This document shows, in pieces, positions 15,447 to 25,399 of a DNA stretch of 64,000 nucleotides. Location of the stretch: the NCBI GenBank assembly GCA_964611145.1, contig CAZSYM010000001.1:1-64000 (forward strand), written 5' to 3'. Under the pieces are notes generated by a model. That model was not told the origin of the DNA. It searched no databases and saw only the letters and a program-made list of their open reading frames with translations. The position numbers and the translations under genes are program-made. Each line of letters opens with the position of its first letter. Positions within the stretch are counted from its first letter, which is position 1. The stretch is from WFQV01 sp964611145 (GTDB taxonomy: Bacteria > Bacteroidota > Ignavibacteria > Ignavibacteriales > Melioribacteraceae).

Positions 15447-17116
15447 CACTCCAATCCTCCGGCAGGAAGCAAAACCGTAGCGACGGTTTCCTCGTTGGGT
15501 TTACATTCAATTTTAACTCCGTATTTTTCTCCCGCAAGATTCTTTATTCTCTTGTCCACGATTTGAATTCCCAAACCATGTTCACCCTGGGGGTCGTACA
15601 ACCCGGCGTTATCCTTTACGTCGATTTGAAGCGTTCCGTTCCGGCGATATATTTTGATTTCCACCTTGCCGCCTGAAAAGAGCTTGGAAATACCGTGCTT
15701 GATTGCATTTTCGACCAAAGGCTGAATCGTAAAAGTGGGAATTTTCTTATTGAGCAAGGACTCGTCAATCTCGGTTTTTATTTCCAATTGTTCTTCGAAT
15801 CGTACCTTTTCGATTTCCAGATAAGAATTCAAATGATCCAATTCCGCTTTTAACGTAGAAAGTTCCTCGCTCCGTTTTAGATTTTTACGGAAATAATTTG
15901 AAAGGTGAAATAAAAGCTGGCGAGCTTTTTCCGCATTGCGCCGACTCACGGCGATTATCGTATTAATAGCGTTAAAAAGGAAATGCGGATTTATCTGTGC
16001 CTGAATTAATTTTAATTCGGCTTTTGTCAGCAGTTCCTTTTGAGATTCATATCGCGCTGCAAGGATTTGATTCGCAATCAATTCGGCAATACCTTGCCCC
16101 AAAGCTTTATTAATCCTAAAAAAGAATCTGTTTTTTTGTTCATAAAGTTTTATGGTTCCCACAACCTCTTCGTTGATGTGAATGGGAACCACAAGAGAAG
16201 AGGTAAGTTTACAATCGGGAGAAATGGGACATTTATATTTTTGATTTCTGCCATCAAGGAAAATAATTTCGTTTTTTTCTATTGCCGTACGCGTCGTATC
16301 TGAAACTATGGGCGAACCCGCCTTGTGGTGGTCGTCCCCAACCCCCACGAATGCCAATACATTCTCGCGATTCGTAATGGCAACAGCGGCAACTCCCGTT
16401 TCCTCGTGTATTATCTTGGCAATATTCCCCGCCGATTCGTAGTTCAATCCCTTGCTCAAAACCCCGATTATTCTTCTGGCAATTCGCAAGGCTTGTTTTG
16501 AATAAGATGAACCGATTCTATCATAATGAAATCGCTGGTCCTTAAACAAACTCATAATCAAAGCCGTGCCGACGGAATTGGAAAGTATCATCGGAAAAGC
16601 GATAATTTTAACCAACGCCACAGCCTCTTCAAAAGGTTTTGCAAAAACAAGTATGATCAACATCTGAAGAATTTCCGCCGCAAAAGTAGTAAAGAAAGCC
16701 ACATCGGGATTAAAAACACGGTCGTATTCACCTTTGCTTCTATAGTATTGGTGAACCAATCCCGCGAGTAATCCCTCGACAGTGGTCGAAAGTCCGCACG
16801 AGAAAGCGGTAAAGCCACCCACAAAATATCTATGAATTCCAGCGGTGGCGCCTACGGAAAATCCAAGCAAAGGACCTCCGATTAATCCCGCAATCGCCGC
16901 GCCAATCACTCTATTGTTCGCAATCGCACCGTGAATGGGAATTCCCAAATAAGTGCCGATAATGGCAAGGAATGAGAAAAGCAAATAGAGAATAAAATAA
17001 TCCCGGAAAGTAAAATCCTTGGTAAGCAAAAGACGAAAAACGGGGGTCTTGCTAAAAATATAAGCAATAACCAAGAAGACCGCCATTTCCTTGGAAAGAT
17101 TTACTAAAACTTCCAT
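15446..17116 (-). CDS. LytS-type sensor histidine kinase
   Basis: This 556-aa protein has a 5TM-Lyt membrane domain (about 1-190), a GAF-like domain (about 215-350), a His_kinase domain with INPHFLFNAINTI (about 370-450), and a GHKL ATPase domain ending in GLGIQIVDKRI. The NPHFLFN motif marks the LytS/YehU class of kinases paired with LytTR regulators, as found immediately downstream. The ATG is at 17114-17116. The 191-bp region 17117-17307 upstream is AT-rich and divergent to the transporter gene. Confidence 0.94.
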   Translation of the reverse strand: MEVLVNLSKEMAVFLVIAYIFSKTPVFRLLLTKDFTFRDYFILYLLFSFLAIIGTYLGIPIHGAIANNRVIGAAIAGLIGGPLLGFSVGATAGIHRYFVGGFTAFSCGLSTTVEGLLAGLVHQYYRSKGEYDRVFNPDVAFFTTFAAEILQMLIILVFAKPFEEAVALVKIIAFPMILSNSVGTALIMSLFKDQRFHYDRIGSSYSKQALRIARRIIGVLSKGLNYESAGNIAKIIHEETGVAAVAITNRENVLAFVGVGDDHHKAGSPIVSDTTRTAIEKNEIIFLDGRNQKYKCPISPDCKLTSSLVVPIHINEEVVGTIKLYEQKNRFFFRINKALGQGIAELIANQILAARYESQKELLTKAELKLIQAQINPHFLFNAINTIIAVSRRNAEKARQLLFHLSNYFRKNLKRSEELSTLKAELDHLNSYLEIEKVRFEEQLEIKTEIDESLLNKKIPTFTIQPLVENAIKHGISKLFSGGKVEIKIYRRNGTLQIDVKDNAGLYDPQGEHGLGIQIVDKRIKNLAGEKYGVKIECKPNEETVATVLLPAGGLE

Positions 17117-17307
17117 TTAGAAACATTAACTTTAAACAAAAAAACAATTTAAGATTTTTCCACATTTAAATCCAAACTTTGTTTATGAGTCAACAAAACT
17201 AAATTCAAAGCATTTTAACAAGTCTAAAAACGACGCTTAATACTTTTTCCTGAATCTTTTATTTCTTTTACGGATATTTGGAGAGGCAAAAAACAAAATT
17301 GGATTGA

Positions 17308-19515
17308 ATGTCTAAAACAAGAAAAGGATTTGGCACGGCGCCTGTGTTTTTTACGGCGATATCAACCATCTTAGGTGCCATTTTATTTTTACGCTTCGGT
17401 TATGCCACGGGGATGCTCGGCTTCTGGGGCGTTGCTCTGATTATACTTTTGGGACACATGGTAACAATCCCCACCGCTTTAGCTATCTCCGAAATTGCAA
17501 CGAACGAAAAAGTTAAAGGGGGAGGCGAATATTTTATTATTTCCCGCTCTTTCGGTCTGAACATCGGTTCTACCATAGGAATCGCACTTTACTTTTCTCA
17601 AGCCATAAGCGTAGCTTTTTACATTATTGCTTTCACGGAGGCTTTCACTCCAATTTTAGAGTGGCTGAGACAAAGCTACGGATTTATAATTCCGAAACAG
17701 GCAATTAGCATTCCTTCCTTAATTCTCCTTGCCGTGCTCATTCTTAAAAAGGGAGCGAGTTTGGGGGTAAAGATGCTCTATTTCGTAGTCGTAATCCTCT
17801 TTGCCTCTCTTTTCCTTTTTTTCTTAGGCAAACCCACGGAAGCTTTTACCGGAGAAAGCGCTCTGCTAAAAAGTTTTCGCAATCCCTCCGAGTTTTTTGT
17901 CGTCTTTGCAATTATATTCCCCGCTTTTACTGGAATGACCGCCGGGGTGGGACTTTCGGGCGATTTGGACGACCCGAAAAAATCCATTCCCATAGGAACA
18001 TTAGCGGGAACGATAGGGGGAATGATAGTTTACTTCTTCGTCACTTATAAACTGGCAATTTCAGCCTCCCCGGACGAGTTGGTTTCAAATCAACTTATTA
18101 TGAGCAAAATCGCTCTCTTTGGAGAAGTGGCAATACCACTGGGACTGGCGGCGTCCACGCTTTCGAGTGCAATCGGTTCCATTCTTGTAGCCCCCCGCAC
18201 CCTTCAGGCTTTGAGCCGCGACGAGGCGTTCCCTTCCAAAAAGTTGAACGATTTTTTGGCAAAGGGGAAGGGGGAAATGAACGAACCTTTAAACGCTACG
18301 CTTGTTACCGTAATTATCGCTCTTTTCTTTGTGGCGCTCGGAAATATCAACGAGGTCGCTTCCATTATCACAATGTTCTTTATGGTAACTTACGGCTCCA
18401 TTTCGCTGATTTCTTTCTTACATCATTTCGGCTCCGATCCTTCTTACAGACCCACGTTTCGCTCCCGTTGGTATATCTCCCTATTCGGCTTTTTACTCGC
18501 CACGTGGCTTATGTTCAAAATTAGTTTTATTTACGCTTCCCTTGCTCTGTTTCTCATATCGCTCATTTATTTAGGAATGTCTTTTTATCACAAGGACAGA
18601 AAAGGTCTGGAAGCGATTTTCCAAGGTGCCATTTATCAGTTCAGCCGAAAGGTGCAGGTGTTTCTACAACAATCGGAAAAGAAAGACCAAGGCTGGCGCC
18701 CCTCGGCAATTTGCATTTCGAGAGATTCTTTCAAAAGAGACAAAGCAATTCATTTCCTAAGCTGGATTTCCTACAAATACGGTTTCGGCACATACATTCA
18801 TTTGCTTGATGGTTATTATTCGAAGCAAACAAGAGAAGAAGCAAAAAAGATTCAAGAAAAATTACTTGAAAAAACAAGAAACATTAGAGGAAACATCATA
18901 ATCGATACAATCATTTCGCCCTCCTTCACCTCCGCTATTGCGCAGGCTATTCAATTGCCCAGCTCCTCGGGAATGGAAAACAATATGGTTATCTTCGAGT
19001 TCGATAAACTCCAACCGGATAATCTAAAACAAATTCTGGAAAATATTTCCCTTGTTCAAGCGGGTAATTTTGACGTCTGCATTTATGCCTCCTCCTCCCG
19101 CAGCGTGCAATTCTCAAACGGGATACATGTTTGGATTGCAAATTGGGACGGCGACAACGCCAATCTGATGATTCTACTTAGCTACATTATTCTGGGACAC
19201 CCGGATTGGAAAGAAGGCTTCATCAGAATTTTCAGTCTCTGCCCCGAAGGTAAAAAAGAAGAAGAGTCCCGGAAATTGAAAAAACTCGTGGAATCGGGAC
19301 GACTACCGATATCTACAAAGAACATCGAGGTAATCGAACAGAAAGAAGGTGTAACATTCAAGCAACTTGTAAATGAAAAATCCGCCGAAGCCGCATTGAC
19401 AATAATAGGCTTTAAGGAAGAATCAATAAAACACGAAGGCGCAAAACTGTTCCACGGATACGAAAACATCGGCGATGTGCTCTTCGTGGATGCCGCGGGG
19501 TTCAAGAGAATTTAA
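17308..19515 (+). CDS. SLC12-like cation-chloride cotransporter homologue (APC superfamily)
   Basis: This 735-aa protein has about 12 TM helices (residues 12-425) and a large C-terminal cytoplasmic domain (about 450-735). The first helices (GTAPVFFTAISTILGAILFL and GGGEYFIISRSFG) follow the SLC12 pattern (Na-K-Cl and K-Cl cotransporters), and the length with a long C-terminal domain fits SLC12 better than amino acid permeases, which end at about 450-500 residues. The soluble domain resembles SLC12 C-termini in its alternating alpha/beta pattern. The transported ions are inference. It has no obvious operon partner. Confidence 0.85.
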   Translation: MSKTRKGFGTAPVFFTAISTILGAILFLRFGYATGMLGFWGVALIILLGHMVTIPTALAISEIATNEKVKGGGEYFIISRSFGLNIGSTIGIALYFSQAISVAFYIIAFTEAFTPILEWLRQSYGFIIPKQAISIPSLILLAVLILKKGASLGVKMLYFVVVILFASLFLFFLGKPTEAFTGESALLKSFRNPSEFFVVFAIIFPAFTGMTAGVGLSGDLDDPKKSIPIGTLAGTIGGMIVYFFVTYKLAISASPDELVSNQLIMSKIALFGEVAIPLGLAASTLSSAIGSILVAPRTLQALSRDEAFPSKKLNDFLAKGKGEMNEPLNATLVTVIIALFFVALGNINEVASIITMFFMVTYGSISLISFLHHFGSDPSYRPTFRSRWYISLFGFLLATWLMFKISFIYASLALFLISLIYLGMSFYHKDRKGLEAIFQGAIYQFSRKVQVFLQQSEKKDQGWRPSAICISRDSFKRDKAIHFLSWISYKYGFGTYIHLLDGYYSKQTREEAKKIQEKLLEKTRNIRGNIIIDTIISPSFTSAIAQAIQLPSSSGMENNMVIFEFDKLQPDNLKQILENISLVQAGNFDVCIYASSSRSVQFSNGIHVWIANWDGDNANLMILLSYIILGHPDWKEGFIRIFSLCPEGKKEEESRKLKKLVESGRLPISTKNIEVIEQKEGVTFKQLVNEKSAEAALTIIGFKEESIKHEGAKLFHGYENIGDVLFVDAAGFKRI

Positions 19516-19586
19516 AAAATTTTTCTCCATAACTTCTTTTTTGTAATTTAGACAAAACATTTTTTCAAAAATCAACGGAGAACCAT

Positions 19587-21455
19587 GTGAAGCATCTCGG
19601 CAAACTTTTCCTTCCGTTTCTATTTTTCCCTTTTCTAATTTCCGCTCAAATTCAATTCGACGACAATTTCGAAAGCGGAAACATCAAGGACGTAAAGCAG
19701 ATAGATTCGACACATTTCGAAGTAACCACGCGTAAGGACAACGGAGGACGCTGGTTCTACTTTCGAATTTCCGGCGTAAAGAACAAGAAAGTCGGCGTTA
19801 CCGTAACCACCAGCGACGTGACACGTCCGATGTATTCTTATGACAACGAAACATTCGTCCGCTTCACACGAGAAGAAGCACCTTACGTAAATTACTTCGA
19901 AAAGAAATTCGAAAAAGACACGGTTTACGTAGCATATTACACTCCCTACACATTCACATATTTACAAAAACGCATTGCCGAATGGAGACAAAATCCTTAC
20001 GTGATTTCCGTAGATACGATAGGCTATGGAGAAAAAGGTTTACCCTTGCAGGACATTGTGCTTACGGATCCGTTCGCACCTTCTTCCGAAAAACTTCAGG
20101 TATGGATTCATGCTCGCACTCACCCGGGTGAAACTCCGGGCTCTTTTCAATTCGACGGCATACTCCAAACACTTTTGAGCGACGACCCCGTAATAGAATA
20201 TTATCGACAAAAAATTATCTTTCACCTCATTCCCTTCGTAAACCCGGAAGGAGTTTATTACGGCTTTTCGAGAACCAATCCGGAGTATGTGGACTTGGAA
20301 CGACAGTGGGCGACTGATGACAGCACCGTAGCGCCTGAAGTGCTTGCACTGAGAAATCACATGAAGGAAGTGAACAAATTCAAATTGATTTCGGTATTTC
20401 AAAATATTCACTCCCAAGCTTCAGATAGGTGCACTTTTTGGATTCATACGGCAAGTTCCACTTCCGATAGATATTACCGAATAGAACATCAATTTGCAAA
20501 CCTTGCGACTTCGGATATTCCTTATTTTGTCCAGGACGATTACAGCTATTCGAATCTTAAAGATTATTTCCCCGAAGGATTTATTTGGAACAATTACGGC
20601 GATAAAGTTCTGGCACTTACTTATGAAACACCTTACGATTATTACTCCGACGGGGAAGAGGTTACGAACGAAAACCTCTATGAAATCGGTCGCCGCGATG
20701 TGTATGCAATCGGAGAATTTCTGAAGCTTTCTCATCCAAAGCGAATTATTTTGGATAACGAAGCCGCCGTTGTTACCGGTGAATGGCAAAGAGATACAAG
20801 CGGAATTGAGTTTTTCGGCGACTATTTTCTCACCTCCGCGGCAGGTAACGGGGAAAACAAAATCGTCTATTCCACAGGCAACATTCAAAAAGGCAAATAT
20901 GACATTTACGCTTGGTATCCCACGAGAGAGGATTTTGCTTACAACACACGATTCAAAATACAAACGGACTGGGAAAGTTTAACGATAGAAAAAACGGAAA
21001 AGACAGCGGGCGCGCAATGGAACTTTCTAAGCGAGGTTAATCTGCAAAACGGCGGGGAAATCAAGATAACAATCGACAACGCCGCCGCGGGAATTGTCGC
21101 CGCCGACGCCTTTAGAATTATTTACAGAGGCGAACCGAATTCGGTGAAAGAACATTTAATCGCTTACGATTTCCGACTGGAACAAAATTATCCGAATCCC
21201 TTCGGGACGGAACAATCCGACACACATTTGACGCATATCCCATTTACACTTGCGAAGCCCGGTAATGTAAATCTCACTGTTTTCAATGCACTGGGACAAA
21301 AAATAGCCGTTCTTAAAAACGGTTTCTTACGCAAAGGTCGTTACGAAGTAACATTCAATCCGCGGGATTTCGGACGTCTTGCCAGCGGTGTTTATTATTA
21401 CCGTTTGACGTTCAACGGGAAAAGCATAACAAAGCCAATGGTGTTCTTAAAATAA
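19587..21455 (+). CDS. Secreted M14 zinc carboxypeptidase with T9SS sorting domain
   Basis: A signal peptide (1-20) precedes a cytosolic-carboxypeptidase-like N domain (about 25-150) and the M14 domain (about 150-380). Zinc ligands His179 and Glu182 are in RTHPGE, a third His is in FQNIHSQ, and the catalytic Glu is in LTYETPYDYYSDG. A middle beta domain (about 395-530) follows, then a type A T9SS sorting domain (about 535-622) with QNYPNPF, NALGQKIAVL and ASGVYYYRL. The start is GTG 19587-19589, nested in ATGTGA and preceded by GGAG. Its end overlaps the convergent asparaginase gene by nine bases. The product should be exported and surface-attached or released by the type IX machinery. Confidence 0.93.
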   Translation: MKHLGKLFLPFLFFPFLISAQIQFDDNFESGNIKDVKQIDSTHFEVTTRKDNGGRWFYFRISGVKNKKVGVTVTTSDVTRPMYSYDNETFVRFTREEAPYVNYFEKKFEKDTVYVAYYTPYTFTYLQKRIAEWRQNPYVISVDTIGYGEKGLPLQDIVLTDPFAPSSEKLQVWIHARTHPGETPGSFQFDGILQTLLSDDPVIEYYRQKIIFHLIPFVNPEGVYYGFSRTNPEYVDLERQWATDDSTVAPEVLALRNHMKEVNKFKLISVFQNIHSQASDRCTFWIHTASSTSDRYYRIEHQFANLATSDIPYFVQDDYSYSNLKDYFPEGFIWNNYGDKVLALTYETPYDYYSDGEEVTNENLYEIGRRDVYAIGEFLKLSHPKRIILDNEAAVVTGEWQRDTSGIEFFGDYFLTSAAGNGENKIVYSTGNIQKGKYDIYAWYPTREDFAYNTRFKIQTDWESLTIEKTEKTAGAQWNFLSEVNLQNGGEIKITIDNAAAGIVAADAFRIIYRGEPNSVKEHLIAYDFRLEQNYPNPFGTEQSDTHLTHIPFTLAKPGNVNLTVFNALGQKIAVLKNGFLRKGRYEVTFNPRDFGRLASGVYYYRLTFNGKSITKPMVFLK

Positions 21456-22403
21456 ATATTCGGACTTTTTAAGTTTAACACCTTTTTTATCCGCTATCGT
21501 ATAAACGAAGCCTTCAAAAGCGGAATACCCGCCCACTTCACCGGCTTTGTTCATTGCCACGTAACATATTTGCATGTGTTTATCCTTTTGGTATTTCTTG
21601 CTCCGTTCCACCGCAATTTTGCAAGCCTCCGCCGGGGAATACCCCTCGCGCATTTTTTCGACGACGAGAAAGCTCCCCGCCGTTTTAATGGCGATTTCTC
21701 CGTAACCGGTGGAACATGCGCCACCCACTTCATTATCAACATAAAGTCCTGCGCCGATAATCGGCGAATCCCCCACTCTGCCGGGAATTTTGAAAGCCCA
21801 GCCACTCGTGGAAACTCCGCCACTAATATTTCCTTCCTCGTCTATTATCAACATCCCGACCGTATCATGATTTTTCCCGGGAGAGTGTTTTGCTTTCCAT
21901 TTTTCCCATCGAGCTTTAGCTTTATTGGTCAAGAGGTTTTCCTTTTTAAATCCGTTTTCCAAAGCAAATTTCAAAGCACCCTCGCCCACAAGAAGAACAT
22001 GAGGCGTTTTTTCCATAACCAATCTTGCCACGGAAATGGGGTGCTTAATATTCTTAAGATACGCCACTGCTCCGGCATTTCCTTTCCAATCCATAATAGA
22101 AGCATCCAAAGTTACTTCCCCGCTTGCATCGGGCAATCCACCATAACCTACGGAAAGAACGTTCGGGTCGGATTCAACTATTTTAATTCCGGCTTCTAAG
22201 GCGTCCAAAGCGGATTCGCCTTTTGCCAACACATCCAAGGCGGCGTTCCCGGGAGCGGGACCGTAATCCCACGTATAAACAACTTTCGCTTTTTTAGTCC
22301 TTGCTTGCGTTTTCCCGAAATTACACCCCGACGCTCCGTTCAGAAGAATCCCCGCCGAAGCAAGTCCCCCCATTTTGATGAATTGTCGTCTCGAGTATTT
22401 CAT
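21447..22403 (-). CDS. Tat-exported N4-(beta-N-acetylglucosaminyl)-L-asparaginase family hydrolase
   Basis: In this 318-aa Ntn hydrolase of the T2 family, SRRQFIKMGG at the N-terminus is a twin-arginine signal, and GASGC near residue 27 could be a lipobox. The autocleavage site is NHDTVGMLI, with Thr as the expected catalytic nucleophile. GRVGDSPIIGAGLYVDNEVG is the substrate-site loop of glycosylasparaginases. The enzyme would cleave the GlcNAc-Asn bond left after protein digestion, which fits the protease genes around it. The isoaspartyl-peptidase branch of the same family is less likely, because HDTVGM is the glycosylasparaginase form. Confidence 0.9.
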   Translation of the reverse strand: MKYSRRQFIKMGGLASAGILLNGASGCNFGKTQARTKKAKVVYTWDYGPAPGNAALDVLAKGESALDALEAGIKIVESDPNVLSVGYGGLPDASGEVTLDASIMDWKGNAGAVAYLKNIKHPISVARLVMEKTPHVLLVGEGALKFALENGFKKENLLTNKAKARWEKWKAKHSPGKNHDTVGMLIIDEEGNISGGVSTSGWAFKIPGRVGDSPIIGAGLYVDNEVGGACSTGYGEIAIKTAGSFLVVEKMREGYSPAEACKIAVERSKKYQKDKHMQICYVAMNKAGEVGGYSAFEGFVYTIADKKGVKLKKSEYLF

Positions 22404-22639
22404 TCTAACTCCTTCTAATCTGGGATTACAAAATACTACTTCGCTGAATTAAATGCACAGAGGAATATTGAGAATAAAATAATAAAGCAAGGAAATCACT
22501 AATTACAGAATTCCATTGGGGTGTTTATCTCTACTTTCTCGTAGTACTTGCAATACAAATTTACCCTTCCCAAATTTTGAATTGCGGTTTTTTACGGATA
22601 TTTTTATGGTTGTTTACGAAATATTTTAGGGGCACTTCG

Positions 22640-25374
22640 ATGAAAAGAAAATCTGTCTTCACAGTTTTTTTGACGAGCCTGATTTTTACCTTTTCCAATG
22701 TTTATTCTCAAGATTTCAATCTACCTCATGGCACAACCATTACGCAGTTGGATAACGGCATTGAGGTTTTGTTGATTGAAAAACCTTCTCTGCCGATGAT
22801 AGGCGTGAATGCGGTTGTAAAAGTTGGCTCGGCTTACGAAACCTTCGCTACCAGCGGGATGAGCCACATGTTGGAGCATTTGTTGTTTAACGGTACCGAA
22901 ACAATGACGCAAAAAGAGCTCTACGATGCCGTCGATAGAATTGGTGCTTACAACAATGCCAACACTTCCGAGTTTTATACCAATTTTATGATGGTTGCTC
23001 CCTCGGATAAAATCGTGAAAGCGATGAAAATACAATCCGATATGTTATTCCATTCGGTACTTCCTCCGAAAAAGTTCGAAAAGGAAAAAGGCATAGTGCT
23101 GGAGGAAATTGCAAAAACACTTTCCGACCCTTCCTCCCAAGAGGAGAGAAATGTTATCTCCATTCTTTATCACGGACACGCTCTTTCGCTCCCCACTCTC
23201 GGAACGTACGAGACAATTAAACATATGAAGCGAGACGATGTTTATCGCTTTTATAAAAATTATTATGTCCCGAATAATATGTTGATAAGCGTGATAGGGA
23301 ATTTCAAAACAGCGGAGATGATAAAAACCCTGAATGAAATTTACGGGAAAGAAAGCCCCGGAAATGTAAAACGCCCCGATGACCCCACGTGGGCAACAGG
23401 TTTTAACGCTCCGACAGACTCCCTGCTTACCGGTGTTTATCACAGGTTTTATAAGGGAAATAAGCTGGAGCTGATGTTTTTTTATCCCCTCCCTAAATTC
23501 AAGAATTTTAAAACTTATGAACTCCTCGAAACGGCCGCCGGAAGGCATGCAATCAATTTGGAAAAATTTCTACAGAAAAAATTCGGGAAGCTTGTCGAGA
23601 GCTTTTCCCTTTCCGTAAGAGCAAATCCTGTGCGGTCTTTCTTGCAGGCAACGGTTACTTTGTCGAAGGACGAGAAAGGAAAAGAAATTTTGGACGTGGT
23701 TAACTCGAAAATTAGTCGGATGAACTTCGATTTGCCCGCTGCCACCTTGGAAAGCATCGCCATTAAATCCAGAACTTCGTTCTATAAAAACACGGAAAAA
23801 CCGCACATGTTCGGGATTTTCAATGCGGAGACTTTCGCTACGCGTGGAATAGAAGCCGTCCTTTCTTCTTATTCGGAACAAACAATTTATGCCGCGGGAA
23901 AAGAATTGCAAGGCGTCAGAATAAAATCCAAACCCGTTGTAATTTATCAACATCCATTCCCCTCGAAAAATAAAGNNNNNNNNNNNNNNNNNNNNNNNNN
24001 NNNNNNNNNNNNNNNNNNNNNNNNNNNNNNNNNNNNNNNNNNNNNNNNNNNNNNNNNNNNNNNNNNNNNNNNNNNATAAAATCCAAACCCGTTGTAATTT
24101 ATCAACATCCATTCCCCTCGAAAAATAAAGGCGGAAAGGGAGGCGGTGTTCTGAAACCGGTGTTGTTCTTGCCTTCCGACGGGCAACCAGTCTTGATAGT
24201 TAAGGAAAATCCGGGCAGTGGACTTTTGGCTATTCATTATTTGATTAAAAACAAAGCCATATTGGAAAGTGAGTATGGAAAAGATGCGGCGTGGATTTGG
24301 CACGATGCTTTCGCTCAGCGAATGCGTAATTCGGACATACAAAAGATAGCGTGGAAGTTCGGTTTTGACTTTACCGTAAATGATAATCCCTATATCCCTA
24401 TGGATGATATTTATCTCGATCCAAATTTCGGTTATATTCGTGTGGAGGCTTTGTCAGACGATATACCCGGTGCCATCGGCTTTCTCAATAAACAAATGCT
24501 CGATTTTGTTCCCACTGAAAAGGAATTTAAAAACGCTCTTAATAAACTGATGCGCATTAAAATGATGAAGCACTCAAGAGGCGCTAGAAAAATATTCCGG
24601 CAGAAATTGGATTCGCTCCTTTATGTCGATGTTCCGTTCGGAAAGGCAAATAAGAAAATCGATTATGCTTCCTTGAAGCAATTCGGTAAGAAATATTTTT
24701 CTCCTTCGAATATGATTGTTTCCGTAGTGGGAGACATTTCTCCCTCCAAGGCATCCGAACTGTTTAGAAGCTTTCGAAAAAAAGTTTCCTTCGGTAAGGC
24801 GGAGGATCGTGCTGTAATTAAAGGCTTTAGAAATATTGATAAGTCTCAAACCATTGAAATTAAAGGTGGCGGAGAGCAATCGTATCTTTATTTTGGCTTT
24901 CAGAAAAAGGTTCAAGAAAACGAAAAGCCCGCTTTGAAGGTCTTGTCCTTGATACTGAGCGACGAAATAATTTTTAACGTCCGAGAAAAACAAGGGCTTG
25001 CTTATCGTATGAGCGCGGGAATAGAAGTGCGGAATAACAAGGCAATGTTTTTCGTTGAAGTTCCAACGTTGCCTAAAAATGTGAATAAACTCGTGCCACA
25101 ATTCCCACTCTTTTTCGATGCGAGTGTTGTGGATTCGTTAACTTCCGAACAACTCGAGAAAACGGTAAATATGTATTTGGGACGCATGATGTTTCGCAGA
25201 CTCTCAAGCATAAATCAAGGCTATTATTTGGGGCACTCGTTTTATTTCCACGGCGATATCAATTACGACGCCCGTTTTCTCGATGCACTTAAAAAAGTAA
25301 CCGTTGAAGAAGTGAAAACCGTTGCTCGAAAGTATCTAAAGGTGGAAAATCCAATTACTCTTATAGTGCGGTAA
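22640..25374 (+). CDS. Secreted two-domain M16 zinc protease, split by a false gap
   Basis: A signal peptide (MKRKSVFTVFLTSLIFTFS) starts at ATG 22640 after AGGGG. The first M16 half has the inverted zinc motif HMLEH at residues 76-80 and the distal Glu in VLEEIAK. The C-terminal half (from about 24160) is the inactive partner domain with the usual R/Y region (VREKQGLAYRMSAG). The 100 N at 23976-24075 fall inside the gene. Removing them together with the duplicated 55 bases at 24076-24130 leaves 860 codons in one frame (859 aa), the normal length for this class. The gene is therefore intact. Confidence 0.93.
23976..24075. other. 100-N assembly gap with overlapping contig ends
   Basis: The 55 bases before the gap (23921-23975) are identical to the 55 after it (24076-24130). 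Collapsing them restores the M16 reading frame exactly, so no sequence is missing: two contigs that overlap by 55 bases were joined with a placeholder. Confidence 0.97.
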
Positions 25375-25399
25375 CAAAAACAATTATTGGGGAATCAAA

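Noticed and set aside
21570..22199. 209-codon open frame on the plus strand
   Set aside because: Antisense to the glycosylasparaginase gene, no start site and no family resemblance.
23921..24130. 55-bp direct repeat flanking an N run, as a possible genuine repeat or target-site duplication
   Set aside because: Collapsing the repeat restores the M16 frame exactly, so it is a contig overlap.
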